Positions 23,082 to 32,236 of a stretch of 41,013 bases of DNA are shown piece after piece. How positions within the stretch are numbered: position 1 is the first letter of the stretch; each line of letters begins with the position of its first letter. The notes beneath the pieces were generated by a model. The model had not been told where the DNA came from. It did not search any database and saw only the letters and a list, made by a program, of their open reading frames with translations. Position numbers and translations under genes: made by a program. Source of the stretch: an uncultured Bacteroidota bacterium (lineage in GTDB: Bacteria > Bacteroidota > Bacteroidia > Bacteroidales > 4484-276); NCBI GenBank assembly GCA_903944895.1, contig CAJATL010000149.1, positions 1-41,013 on the forward strand, read 5' to 3'.

Positions 23082-23120
23082 CAGTTTATAATTTGTTTTT
23101 TAGTTGTCAGATGGAATCGA

Positions 23121-23169
23121 ATGATTAAAATAATCATTCCAGTGGGTGATTAATGATTATTTTAATCAT
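23121..23169. promoter_or_regulatory. Two palindromes ATGATTAn3TAATCAT upstream of the TlpA-LpxH operon
   Basis: ATGATTAAAATAATCAT (23121-23137) and ATGATTATTTTAATCAT (23153-23169) are each near-perfect dyads, and together form an 18-bp perfect inverted repeat with a 13-nt loop. Centre-to-centre spacing is 32 bp (about three turns). They lie 40-88 bp upstream of the TlpA-like ATG, a position fitting an operator; no T-run follows, which argues against a terminator. Confidence 0.55.
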
Positions 23170-23220
23170 GCTTATTTCATAGTTTAACACAACGAAATGT
23201 CTTTTAAAATCGTGCCTGAG

Positions 23221-24312
23221 TTATTCAAAAATCAAATCCAGAAACACAGGCAAATGGTCGCTGAAACCGCCGGAATACTTAAAACCGTTGTACGTCCTGA
23301 AAGTTTTTTGTCCGAGCCAGGTTTCGTCGGGTTCGAGCAAAAAGCTACCATGAAAAATCTTTGCCCCGGCTTGAGAAATCTGCACTTTGGATGAATCGTC
23401 GAGCAATTTCCCAGAAACAATCATCTGGTCGAAAATATCCCAGCTTTCGCGATACTTCAGTGTCCCGAAAGGCCAGTCTTCCTGTTTCACAAGCATCAGA
23501 TTATAAAGTTTATGGCTGATGGTTTTTTCCGCCGGATTTTGGCCATCCAAAACTTTAGCCAAGCTTTCGTCACCCGGGCCGTCGTTAAAATCGCCCATAA
23601 TCGCGATGAATGCGTCGGGATTTTGCAGAAGTAACGAATCGGTTTTGTTTTTGAGAATTCCTGCTGTAAAATTCCTTTTGTCGAGGGTGGGCATGTAACC
23701 GCCGTAACGCGATGGCCAGTGGTTTACGAAAATATGCAACGTATCGCCGTTTGGAAGCAGGCCTTTTACGTAAAGAATGTCGCGGGTTTTTGTAGCTGTG
23801 TCGAAGGGAAATGTGATGTTGATGGCCTCATTGTGAACAGGCGTAAAATAATTTTTCCGGTAAAGCAAACCTACGTCAATTCCTCGCCGATCGGGCGATT
23901 CGTGATGAATGATGCGATAATCATAATTTTTAAGCGGTGTGTCGAAAGCCAGCTTTTCAAGGACAAAACGGTTTTCGGTCTCGCAAAGACCAATAATGGC
24001 GGGAGCTTCGCCTTCGCCAACTGCAAGTATCACTTTAAAAGTATTTTGTAATTTCTTATAAAACCGGTTGTTTGTCCAGTGGCGCTCACCTTCGGGCAGA
24101 AATTCTTCATCCGAAGTTAACGAATCATCATAAATATCGAAAAGGTTTTCGCAATTATAAAACATGATGCGAAAGGGTTTTACAGGATTATTCGGGGTAT
24201 TTTCGGGTTGTGTGAACGATTGCAGCGACAGAAAAATCAGCAGTTCAAAAATCATGAACCTGATTTTTAATCCTATATTTGAACGCCAAAAATTGATTTT
24301 TTTACAAATCAT
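23221..24312 (-). CDS. Exported endonuclease/exonuclease/phosphatase-family protein
   Basis: A 363-residue EEP-fold hydrolase. An N-terminal hydrophobic stretch (about 20-35, FMIFELLIFLSLQSFTQ) is the signal peptide. Family motifs: FRIMFYNCENLFD (Asn/Glu start of the fold), IIGLCETENRFVL (metal Glu), FVNHWPSRYGG, IAIMGDFNDGPGDES and the final FSDHLPVFLDLIFE. Substrate unknown; Bacteroidota homologues are often annotated only as endonuclease. An alternative start at 24255 would give a 344-residue protein, but the longer N-terminus supplies the positive charges expected of a signal peptide. A TAAATTTG -7 element lies at 24339-24332. Confidence 0.88.
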   Translation of the reverse strand: MICKKINFWRSNIGLKIRFMIFELLIFLSLQSFTQPENTPNNPVKPFRIMFYNCENLFDIYDDSLTSDEEFLPEGERHWTNNRFYKKLQNTFKVILAVGEGEAPAIIGLCETENRFVLEKLAFDTPLKNYDYRIIHHESPDRRGIDVGLLYRKNYFTPVHNEAINITFPFDTATKTRDILYVKGLLPNGDTLHIFVNHWPSRYGGYMPTLDKRNFTAGILKNKTDSLLLQNPDAFIAIMGDFNDGPGDESLAKVLDGQNPAEKTISHKLYNLMLVKQEDWPFGTLKYRESWDIFDQMIVSGKLLDDSSKVQISQAGAKIFHGSFLLEPDETWLGQKTFRTYNGFKYSGGFSDHLPVFLDLIFE

Positions 24313-24331
24313 TTTGCATTTAATTTGTCAT

Positions 24332-24339
24332 CAAATTTA
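24332..24339 (-). promoter_or_regulatory. -7 element upstream of the EEP gene
   Basis: TAAATTTG on the minus strand, 20 bp before the ATG at 24312; no clear -33 element. Confidence 0.4.
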
Positions 24340-24358
24340 TAATTAATCATTTACAAAA

Positions 24359-24580
24359 ATGGCTGGATTAGGTAAATTGTTGGTTTTTGCCGGAATTGTG
24401 GTTGTGATCATAGGCCTGATAACCTGGCTGGCCGGCGACAAATTAAGCTGGTTTGGAAATTTGCCGGGTGACATCAGAATCCAGAAGAAAAACGTCACAT
24501 TTTATTTTCCTTTGGTGAGCATGATTTTGATCAGCGTGGCAATCAGTTTGTTTTTATGGATAATCAGGCGGTTGTTTTGA
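24359..24580 (+). CDS. DUF2905 family small membrane protein
   Basis: A 73-residue protein with two membrane segments (about 5-25 and 48-68) around a short loop GDKLSWFGNLPGDIRIQKKN. The WFGNLPGDI segment is the hallmark of DUF2905. Function unknown. It is divergent from the EEP gene and precedes the GT39 gene by 63 bp. Confidence 0.85.
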   Translation: MAGLGKLLVFAGIVVVIIGLITWLAGDKLSWFGNLPGDIRIQKKNVTFYFPLVSMILISVAISLFLWIIRRLF

Positions 24581-24643
24581 GTGAATTATTGTTTTATGTA
24601 TGCATAAACAAATAGTAATCAGATATTTTTACAAAATTGAACC

Positions 24644-26374
24644 ATGATTAAAACCAGAAATCCCACCGAATCTTTTTTCCTTTTTGCTTTTGGTATTATG
24701 CTTACAACCGGAAGTTTTCTTGTAAAATACCAATTCGTTTCTCAAATAATCCATTACGTTAAATATCAGGAAAGGACGGGCGTAATAAGCCTTTTCATGC
24801 TGATTTATGCTGTCCTTTTTTTTATCACCGGCGCATTTTCGGTGTATTTCTCATCGAAAGGTGTTTCATTAAAGGTTCTTTTCGTGGAGAGATTTAAGGA
24901 GGTGATCGGATTTATCCGTAATTTTTTCCTGCATTTGTACAATTATGGATTTTCGCCAACCGAAAAAATCTGGATTACCGGGGCCATAATAACCGGATTA
25001 ATTATCAGGGCATATTATGTTGCTGCACCAATGCGGGCGGATGAATCGGCAACGTTTTATTATTTTGTTCAGGGACCGCTCTATAAAAGTTTTATTTATC
25101 TCGAACCCAATAACCATGTTTTGCATACACTTTTTGCGCGTTTCATGGTTGATGTTTTCGGAAACAATCAGTTTGCACTTCGTTTTCCGGCTTTTATTAC
25201 CGGAGTCTTGTGCATCCCGCTCATATTTATTGCAAATCAGCGTCTTAATGGCAGGAAATCAGGTTATGTTTCGATGATGTTAATGGCGATTTTCCCGGTT
25301 ATCCTCATTTTTGATACGATGGCGAGAGGTTATTCGCTGGTTAATTTTTTTATGCTGACAGGTGTTATTATCGGGAATTCGATGATCAATGAAAATACCT
25401 TTTCCAGAACGTTGATGTTTGCCCTCAACTCGGCACTTGGAATATTTGTAATGCCCACTTTTCTTTTCCCGGCATTCGGTCTTTATCTTTGGGTTGGCAT
25501 TTTGTTACTAAAACAGGAATCTGACATTTTGCGGATACTCCGAAGTTTTGTAATCCCTTCGCTGATCATGCTGGTGCTTTTTACATTTTTATTGTACACG
25601 CCTGTAATGCTGGTAACCAATAACTTTGATAAATTATTCTCCAATTCCACGATAAAACCTTTGCAGTGGAAAGTCTTTTTGCATCTAACTCCTAACCATC
25701 TCAGACATTCATTAACCTTCCTTTTTTCAGACATTAAAATCTCTTTAAAAATCTTATCAGGTGTCATTTTTATTTCAGGAGTCATCTGGTTATCGTTAAA
25801 GCGGAAATTCAAATTACTGCTTTTAATGAGTTCTTTTATGATAGGCGCTGTTATTCTATATCTTGCTAAAAGAAGCATTCCATTTCCCCGGACCTGGATT
25901 TATTTGTTTCCGGTAATGTTCATGGTTGCTGATGCCGGAGTTTCTTTCCTGTTCTTTACTCAGAAGAAACGATTCAGGCAAATTTTTCAGGGGATGGTCT
26001 TTACTTTCATGATAGCTACGGGGATATTTCTCATAAATACCGATACGGTTACCAACAGCCATTATACCGAAACCTTCCATGAAGCCAAACCGGTAGCTGC
26101 TTTTTTATCAGCAACCATAAAAAATGGAGATACTTTGCAAATGGATCATCCGGTTGGATTCCCCGTCCGTTATTATTTAATCCAGAATAAAGTCGTACTA
26201 AATAATTCACCCGATTCAAATTACCTTCCAAAACGCTATTTTGTCATAAAGAAAAAGCAAAACGAACTCATTGACCAGGCGCATCAAAACCCGGTAAAAA
26301 TTTTTGAACTTGGAGAAGCCGAAATTTATATGGCAGCAAGGGATACCAGCATAAAGAATTTAAGACTCGAATAA
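24644..26374 (+). CDS. GT39-like integral membrane glycosyltransferase (ArnT/PMT type)
   Basis: A 576-residue polytopic protein with about a dozen membrane segments. It has the Asp-Glu pair of the GT-C superfamily in the first periplasmic loop, MRADESATFYYF (D133, E134), and the downstream pattern FGNNQFALRFPAFITGVLCIPLIFIA typical of the PMT_2/ArnT family. Such enzymes move a sugar from a polyprenyl-phosphate donor onto protein or lipid in the periplasm. The C-terminal soluble part is about 130 residues. It is convergent with another member of the same family, 30 bp apart. Donor and acceptor cannot be read. Confidence 0.85.
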   Translation: MIKTRNPTESFFLFAFGIMLTTGSFLVKYQFVSQIIHYVKYQERTGVISLFMLIYAVLFFITGAFSVYFSSKGVSLKVLFVERFKEVIGFIRNFFLHLYNYGFSPTEKIWITGAIITGLIIRAYYVAAPMRADESATFYYFVQGPLYKSFIYLEPNNHVLHTLFARFMVDVFGNNQFALRFPAFITGVLCIPLIFIANQRLNGRKSGYVSMMLMAIFPVILIFDTMARGYSLVNFFMLTGVIIGNSMINENTFSRTLMFALNSALGIFVMPTFLFPAFGLYLWVGILLLKQESDILRILRSFVIPSLIMLVLFTFLLYTPVMLVTNNFDKLFSNSTIKPLQWKVFLHLTPNHLRHSLTFLFSDIKISLKILSGVIFISGVIWLSLKRKFKLLLLMSSFMIGAVILYLAKRSIPFPRTWIYLFPVMFMVADAGVSFLFFTQKKRFRQIFQGMVFTFMIATGIFLINTDTVTNSHYTETFHEAKPVAAFLSATIKNGDTLQMDHPVGFPVRYYLIQNKVVLNNSPDSNYLPKRYFVIKKKQNELIDQAHQNPVKIFELGEAEIYMAARDTSIKNLRLE

Positions 26375-26404
26375 GTGTTTCATTGCTTGCAGGCTCAATG
26401 CCGG

Positions 26405-27919
26405 TTATTTTGTTTGTTTAAGTTCTACCGGTTCCGGAATCGTCATGTCAACAAGCAAACCAGTGGCTTCTGTCGAATAAATTTCATGTAGAATTTCATA
26501 ATTTTCCTTGAGGTATTTTGTCATGAGCAGGTCTTCGTTTCTGTTCTTTTCCCAGTAAGTAAAAACAAACCAAACCCTGCCCTGATTGTCCAGTTTTTTA
26601 ATTTCCTTAATGTGTTTTGCGTCTGCGTTATTCCGGTGGCCGGGAATAATTTCGAACCCGCTCAAACTATACCTTTCTTTATAAAACGTAAAGGCTCTCT
26701 GGGCATAATAGGCTACGTAGATTTTATCCCCATTTTTAATGTTTTTCTCCATAAAAGTGAGCACATCCTTAATTTCTTCCCGTTGGGGCTTAACCACAAA
26801 AATCATTGCTTTCACAGTCATCGGCCCCATAATTAAAATCAGGAACACAACAGCAACGATGGGTTTGTACTTCTTTACCTGAAGAACGGCAAAATAAATC
26901 CCGTTAACGATCAGGATAATAAAGGCGGGTAGCGAAAAAATCATCACCCGGTCTTCGAAAGGATATTTATGGAAAGCTGAGGCAATAAGCGCAAAAATAA
27001 TGGGCAGCAAAAGCATCAGTAAAAATTGCCGGTTTCGGGAATACTGATAAATACCTCCGGAAATGAAAAGAAAAACGGCCACACCGGCAAATGTAAATCC
27101 CATCGGATTTTTAAAAAGCTGGTAAAATTTCACAAAAGGCCAGATCACTTCAGTGAACGACCGTGGCGGGAAAGGCATGAATGCATTTGTCCAAAAGAAT
27201 TGTTGCGCTTGATTGCTGGCAAAATGCCGGAATAATAAAAAATACAAAACTCCAAAAAACAACAACCAAACCGCTGAAACCGAAAGGTAAAATCTAAATC
27301 GCATGTAATCTTTTTTCATCAGGCTGGCAATAATCATCGTTGTACCACAACCGGCCATCACAAAAACCGAAGCATGCGAAAATAACTGTGCCACAACGCC
27401 TGCCGCACCGAAAAGCATGAAATTTTTCAGGGTTATCTTTTCGGCACTGGATTTTAAAGCGGCCAAAATGATGAATAATGAAAAAAATATATCCGATGAA
27501 TATTGTTTGGTTTCGACTGCAAAGTTTATTGCGGTGCGATGGATGACAAATAGAAAAACCGCCCCAACCAGAACCAGCGGGTTTAATTTTATTTTGGAGA
27601 CATTGACGAATAGGAAAATCGCCAGAATCCCAAATAACAGCGGGAAAAGCCTGAGGGCAAATTCGTTGTTCCCGAAAATTTGGGTCGCAAATTTTTCGAG
27701 AAACAAAAAGCCCGGAGGTGCGCCCTGTTCCATGTCGAGTTGCTGAAGCAGTCCGGCGAAGGAGCGATTAACAATATTTGAAGAAATTGCAGCCTCATCA
27801 ACCCAAAGCGAACAATTGGCAAAATAAGGCACAATGCGAAAAATAATGCCGAGGGCAATGATGGTCCAAAGCATTTTTTTCGAGTAAAGCAATTGTTTTA
27901 TCCTAATGAAATCGGTCAT
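26405..27919 (-). CDS. GT39-like integral membrane glycosyltransferase
   Basis: A 504-residue polytopic membrane protein. The GT-C Asp-Glu pair is in SLWVDEAAISSN (D41, E42), with the family pattern IFGNNEFALRLFPLLFGILAIFLFV following, similar to the convergent neighbour at 24644 (shared FGNN-FALR). It likely transfers a sugar from polyprenyl phosphate at the periplasmic side. Substrates unknown. The -7-like TATTTTTG at 27947-27940 precedes the start. Confidence 0.85.
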   Translation of the reverse strand: MTDFIRIKQLLYSKKMLWTIIALGIIFRIVPYFANCSLWVDEAAISSNIVNRSFAGLLQQLDMEQGAPPGFLFLEKFATQIFGNNEFALRLFPLLFGILAIFLFVNVSKIKLNPLVLVGAVFLFVIHRTAINFAVETKQYSSDIFFSLFIILAALKSSAEKITLKNFMLFGAAGVVAQLFSHASVFVMAGCGTTMIIASLMKKDYMRFRFYLSVSAVWLLFFGVLYFLLFRHFASNQAQQFFWTNAFMPFPPRSFTEVIWPFVKFYQLFKNPMGFTFAGVAVFLFISGGIYQYSRNRQFLLMLLLPIIFALIASAFHKYPFEDRVMIFSLPAFIILIVNGIYFAVLQVKKYKPIVAVVFLILIMGPMTVKAMIFVVKPQREEIKDVLTFMEKNIKNGDKIYVAYYAQRAFTFYKERYSLSGFEIIPGHRNNADAKHIKEIKKLDNQGRVWFVFTYWEKNRNEDLLMTKYLKENYEILHEIYSTEATGLLVDMTIPEPVELKQTK

Positions 27920-27969
27920 TTTAGTATTTTCAGATTAGACAAAAATAAAAACACAACTGGTAAAAAACA

Positions 27970-30192
27970 TTATTCATCATCCAAAACCACCTTAATTGAA
28001 GGCTTTTCCCCCCTGATAATCATACCGATTTTTACACCGGTGATCTGATGGTCGTCACGAAGTATTTGAATGTAAGCCTGCGCAACATCATCCGGCAACG
28101 ATACCAATAATCCGCCGGAAGTCTGGGCGTCGCAAAGCATAATTTTCATAAGCTCCGGAACACCATCTCCCCAGCTTACCACCTTACTCACAAAATCCAT
28201 GTTGTTTTTCGTTCCGCCGGGAATTGCGCCTGCAACAGCGAGTTCGTAAGCTCCTGCAATCTGAGGCACCAGGTTTGCAAAAATTTCCGCTGTTACTTTT
28301 GAGCCTTCCACCATTTCTTTTAAATGTCCCAGCAAACCAAAACCCGTAACATCGGTGCAGGCATTTACATCGAAATTTTCCATCGCTTTTGCGGCCCTGG
28401 CATTGAGTTGAGCCATCACTTCACGGGCTGCGTGAGCGGTTTTTTCATCTGCAAGGCCGCGTTTTACGGCTGTTGCGATAATTCCCGTACCAATGGGTTT
28501 TGTAAGGATAAGCGCATCGCCGGGCTTTGCACCGGAATTTGTAATCACTTTGTCAGGATGAACCACCCCGGTGACTACCATCCCAAATTTAGGCTCCGTG
28601 TCTTCGACGGTATGGCCGCCTAAAATCGAAATTCCGGCCTCTGCAGCTTTATCGGCAGCACCTCTTAAAATATCTTTTAAAACCTGCATGGGTAGGCGGT
28701 TATCGGGGAATCCCACGATGTTAAGTGCAAAAAGCGGCCGTGCACCCATGGCGTAAATATCGCTGAGCGCATTTGCAGCAGCAATGGCGCCAAAATAATA
28801 CGGGTCATCAACCACAGGTGTAAAAAAGTCAACCGTCTGCACAATGGCGGTTTCGCTGTTGATCAGGTAAACCGCAGCATCATCGGAGGTGTCGTTGCCC
28901 ACAAGCACATTTTTATCGAAACAGGCTGGCAAATCTTTCAAAACCTGCTCGAGATACTGCGGCCTGATTTTGCAGGCACAGCCCAAACCATGGGTAAAAT
29001 GGGTAAGTTTTATTTCACCGGTAAAAATCTGCTCAACGTTTTCGATACGATCATTTTTTGGCTTCAATCTTTCGACAGCGTTCAGGATAATTCCTGTGGC
29101 TTTGTCGATATCAGCTATTGTAAGAAATTTCCCTGTCGAAAACCGCACTGTTCCCATCGCATAATCCAGCGGAACCTTCATGGCCGTTAAAACCGCCGAA
29201 ACATCCACCCGCTCTGAGTGGCAGGCGGCACCTGCCGAAGCAGCCACACCTTCGATTTCTGACAACAAAGTGTTGGCCTCGATTTTCGGAAAACTTACAT
29301 TGAGTGTGTTTGGTAGCCGTTTTTCGGGATGGCCGTTGAGTTTTATCTCGGGAAGTTCAGCCACCAAACCTTCGTGAAGGCGGTCGCGAAGCATTTTCGA
29401 ATGTTGCGCATTTTTCTCCAGGTCTCTTTTTGTAATTTCTGCAGCCTTCCCCAGACCGGCAATTTCGAGTACATTTTCGGTTCCGGCGCGGAGATTTTGT
29501 TCATGGTCAGCGCCATGAATGAGTTTTTGGAGTTTTACACCCCTGCGGATAAACAAAGCCCCGATGCCTTTTGGAGCATACAATTTATGGCCAGCCACCG
29601 AAAGCAGATCAACGCCCATTTTACGCACATCGGTTTCAATTTTCCCGACTGATTGCGCGGCATCGCAATGAAAAATAATCTGGTGTTTTTTGGCAATCTC
29701 ACCAATTTCGTCAATCGGCTGGATTGTCCCAACCTCATTATTGGCATGCATTAACGAGATCAGGATGGTTGCCGGGGTAATTGCTTTTTCGATGTCGGCG
29801 GGATCAACCATCCCAAATTCGTCAACATCAACAAAGGTAATTTTGAATCCCTGCGATGCCAGAAAATGGCAAACTTCGGTCACAGCCGGATGTTCGATGG
29901 AGGTGGTGATGATGTGATTTCCCCGGTCGCGGTTTTGATAAGCCGCGCCTTTGATGGCATAATTATTCGATTCGGAGCCTCCGCTGGTAAAGATGATTTC
30001 ATCGGGAAAACAATTCAATAATGCGGCGACCTGCTGGCGGGCATTTTCGACGGCTTTTTTGGTTGAAACCCCGAAGGCGTGAGTGCTCGATGGATTCCCG
30101 AACATTTCGTCCAGAAAAGGATGCATCGCTACCGCAACTTCTGGATCGACAGGCGTAGTGGCGTTATAATCGAGGTAGATGGGTGTTGTCAT
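27970..30192 (-). CDS. Cysteine desulfurase-selenophosphate synthetase fusion (NifS/IscS-SelD)
   Basis: One 740-residue chain with two complete enzymes. Residues 1-375 are a class V aminotransferase fold cysteine desulfurase: PLP Lys203 in SVAGHKLYAPKG, substrate Cys324 in SAGAACHSERVD, and the DYNATTPVDP start. Residues about 393-740 are selenide, water dikinase: HGLGCACKI with Cys405 and Lys408 (Cys form, not Sec), TVDFFTPVVDDPYYFG, LGGHTVEDTEPKFG and GFGLLGHL. The linked activities could deliver selenium from selenocysteine or via persulfide/selenosulfide to SelD. It is followed on the same strand by nothing and preceded by mnmH, 134 bp upstream, with which it forms a functional pair. Confidence 0.95.
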   Translation of the reverse strand: MTTPIYLDYNATTPVDPEVAVAMHPFLDEMFGNPSSTHAFGVSTKKAVENARQQVAALLNCFPDEIIFTSGGSESNNYAIKGAAYQNRDRGNHIITTSIEHPAVTEVCHFLASQGFKITFVDVDEFGMVDPADIEKAITPATILISLMHANNEVGTIQPIDEIGEIAKKHQIIFHCDAAQSVGKIETDVRKMGVDLLSVAGHKLYAPKGIGALFIRRGVKLQKLIHGADHEQNLRAGTENVLEIAGLGKAAEITKRDLEKNAQHSKMLRDRLHEGLVAELPEIKLNGHPEKRLPNTLNVSFPKIEANTLLSEIEGVAASAGAACHSERVDVSAVLTAMKVPLDYAMGTVRFSTGKFLTIADIDKATGIILNAVERLKPKNDRIENVEQIFTGEIKLTHFTHGLGCACKIRPQYLEQVLKDLPACFDKNVLVGNDTSDDAAVYLINSETAIVQTVDFFTPVVDDPYYFGAIAAANALSDIYAMGARPLFALNIVGFPDNRLPMQVLKDILRGAADKAAEAGISILGGHTVEDTEPKFGMVVTGVVHPDKVITNSGAKPGDALILTKPIGTGIIATAVKRGLADEKTAHAAREVMAQLNARAAKAMENFDVNACTDVTGFGLLGHLKEMVEGSKVTAEIFANLVPQIAGAYELAVAGAIPGGTKNNMDFVSKVVSWGDGVPELMKIMLCDAQTSGGLLVSLPDDVAQAYIQILRDDHQITGVKIGMIIRGEKPSIKVVLDDE

Positions 30193-30232
30193 GTTTGGCT
30201 CTTATTTTCGAAATTGATGTTTTTTTGTCAGA

Positions 30233-30260
30233 AATCACAAAAGTCAAATCACAAAAGTCA
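30233..30260. repeat. 14-bp tandem duplication
   Basis: AATCACAAAAGTCA is repeated exactly twice in tandem (30233-30246, 30247-30260) in the spacer between mnmH and the desulfurase-SelD gene. Confidence 0.7.
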
Positions 30261-30326
30261 AATTAAATTTAGGAATTATTTGAGTTTTGTTTTTTGTTTT
30301 TTTCTGGTTTATCCAGCTCAAGATTT

Positions 30327-31361
30327 TTAAATCAGATGCGTGTCGATTGATAGCTCCAAAACTTTTTCTGCATTGACAGCCGCATCCGTAGTGTCGGTTA
30401 TGAGCGGGAAAACCAGGGAAGCTTCATGTCGTTTAATTCCGAAATCATACATTTTATCGTAATAAAAAAGGATGATTCCGACGGCTTTTCCAAAATCACC
30501 TTCATCGATGGCCTGAATGGCTGCAGCAGCATGTTGTCCGCCCATTTTCCGGGATATTTTTACCACTGAATGTTTAAGCTCCTCCTTCGGGAATGACGCA
30601 TAATCAGTGACCAACCGCCGGATACGATTTTCTTTTGACAATTGAATCTGTATGATTTTACTCTTTTGAATCTGTTCATACAGCGGGTGAGGGATAAAAA
30701 CTTTTCCTACCGAATGACTTTCATCTTCGACCCAGATAATGCGGCCATGATCGAGGCGATTCCATTCGTCGAACAAATCATTTTCAAATTGTTCGTTGGT
30801 GGGCTGTGGCTTTTCGCCGATCAGGCCGAATGCCGAGCCTTTATGATGAGCAATTTTTTCGAGGTCCAACACTTGTTGACCGCTTTTTCGGAGGTTTTCA
30901 AGGATTTCGGTCTTACCCGAACCTGTGCTGCCACCTATAATTATGTACCTGGCAGGACTGCCGATTTCTTCACGGATAAATTGCCTGTAAGCTTTGTAAC
31001 CACCGGCGAGCAAGAAAACCTGAAAGCCAGCCAGCGACAACAGCCAGGCAATGCTTTCGGAGCGCATCCCGCCACGCCAGCAGTGAAGCAGCACTGCCCT
31101 TTTTGGAGCTACCCGGATGGCGGTTTTCACAAACCCCGACATTTTAGGCCCGGTAATATCCAAACCTTTTAACAGTGATGCTTCGCGACCGGCTTTTTTG
31201 TAAAGCGTGCCGATTACAGCGCGTTCGTCATCATCAAAAAGCGGGAGATTAAAGGCTCGCGGAATATGCCCCCCAACGAATTCAGCAGGCGAACGCACAT
31301 CCAAAACCGGCATATTTGCCGAAAGGTTTAAAAACTGACTGGGATTGACTTTTTCGATCAT
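30327..31361 (-). CDS. mnmH: tRNA 2-selenouridine synthase
   Basis: Replaces the sulfur of 2-thiouridine at tRNA position 34 with selenium from selenophosphate; 344 residues. An N-terminal rhodanese domain starts VLDVRSPAEFVGGHIPRA and has the active Cys94 in LLHCWRGGMRSES. A P-loop follows, GGSTGSGKT (143-151), as in MnmH/SelU/YbbB. This gene precedes the desulfurase-SelD fusion on the same strand, so donor and user of selenophosphate are together. No selA, selB or tRNA-Sec is in the window. Confidence 0.95.
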   Translation of the reverse strand: MIEKVNPSQFLNLSANMPVLDVRSPAEFVGGHIPRAFNLPLFDDDERAVIGTLYKKAGREASLLKGLDITGPKMSGFVKTAIRVAPKRAVLLHCWRGGMRSESIAWLLSLAGFQVFLLAGGYKAYRQFIREEIGSPARYIIIGGSTGSGKTEILENLRKSGQQVLDLEKIAHHKGSAFGLIGEKPQPTNEQFENDLFDEWNRLDHGRIIWVEDESHSVGKVFIPHPLYEQIQKSKIIQIQLSKENRIRRLVTDYASFPKEELKHSVVKISRKMGGQHAAAAIQAIDEGDFGKAVGIILFYYDKMYDFGIKRHEASLVFPLITDTTDAAVNAEKVLELSIDTHLI

Positions 31362-31398
31362 TTACCAAAATTTCTTCAACATTCTTCTCAATCGTAAT

Positions 31399-31767
31399 TT
31401 ATCTTGTAAGTTGGTAATCGTTGATTAATAATTCAGGAGATAGATTTAATCTGGTTGTTAATTTTCGGATCATTTCAACGGTAAGTTTTCGTTTTCGGTT
31501 TAAAATTTCCGAAACCCTGCTCTTTCCCCCCATTTCATTCACCAAATCAATTTGTCTGAGCTGCATTTCTTCCATTCTTATTTTGATGGCTTCGATGGGA
31601 TCCGGGACTTCGATGGGATAATATTTTTTTTCGTATTCATCAACCAACAAGCCAAGCACGTCAGCTTCGTCGCTTTCGGCGGTTCCAATTTCGGCATCAA
31701 AAATGGTTTCAAGCCTTTTCAAAGCCAGGTTATAGTCGGTTTCAGTTTTTATTGGTTTGATTTCCAT
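31399..31767 (-). CDS. higA: HigA-type antitoxin (XRE helix-turn-helix)
   Basis: A 122-residue protein with an acidic N-terminal part and a C-terminal XRE helix-turn-helix (LRQIDLVNEMGGKSRVSEILNRKRKLTVEMIRKLTTRLNL). It neutralises HigB and represses the operon. It starts 11 bp after the toxin, the toxin-first order typical of higBA. Confidence 0.88.
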   Translation of the reverse strand: MEIKPIKTETDYNLALKRLETIFDAEIGTAESDEADVLGLLVDEYEKKYYPIEVPDPIEAIKIRMEEMQLRQIDLVNEMGGKSRVSEILNRKRKLTVEMIRKLTTRLNLSPELLINDYQLTR

Positions 31768-31778
31768 GTCGGTTAATT

Positions 31779-32075
31779 TTAAAATGTGTTTGCATCAATT
31801 TTATCATACTCAGCATGAGTACCGATAAACCGGACAAAAATCCATTGCTTTTTAAAGTTGAATTTTGCAAGCAATCGATAAGAATTACCTCTAATATTAA
31901 AAACAATTCTGCTGTCCTTCAGAATACTGGCATTTATGTATGTTTGCTTAACATCGGCCGGAGTTTCCCAATCAGAACTCATTGCTGTATCATACCACGT
32001 CTTCAGATATTGCTCTGAATCAGGATGAGTTAACCAAAAATTCCTCAGGGTGTTTTTCGAAAATATCCGCTCCAT
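31779..32075 (-). CDS. higB: HigB-family toxin (mRNA interferase)
   Basis: A 98-residue protein that matches the HigB_toxin family: FSKNTLRNFWLTHPDSEQYLKTWY, ASILKDSRIVFNIRGNSYRLLAKFNF and FVRFIGTHAEYDKID. Family members cleave mRNA on the ribosome. A -7-like TACCTTTG lies at 32101-32094, 19 bp before the start. Confidence 0.9.
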   Translation of the reverse strand: MERIFSKNTLRNFWLTHPDSEQYLKTWYDTAMSSDWETPADVKQTYINASILKDSRIVFNIRGNSYRLLAKFNFKKQWIFVRFIGTHAEYDKIDANTF

Positions 32076-32236
32076 AATGCTTCAATGATGGAACAAAGGT
32101 AAAAAATAATTCGCAATTTGGGAACTTTTTAGTGAGGTTTATGGATTTAAATTTGGTGAATACCTCTAAAATCTCATTAAACCCATAATCATGGCTGAAT
32201 TTTAAGCTACAAGATTATCAAAGTTTGGATTTTTTT

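Noticed and set aside
28960-29010. Selenocysteine in SelD
   Set aside because: The active site is GLGCACKI with a normal Cys codon and no in-frame TGA, so no Sec insertion is needed.
30642-31172. A 176-residue plus-strand open frame
   Set aside because: It is antisense to mnmH; the rhodanese and P-loop motifs are on the minus strand.
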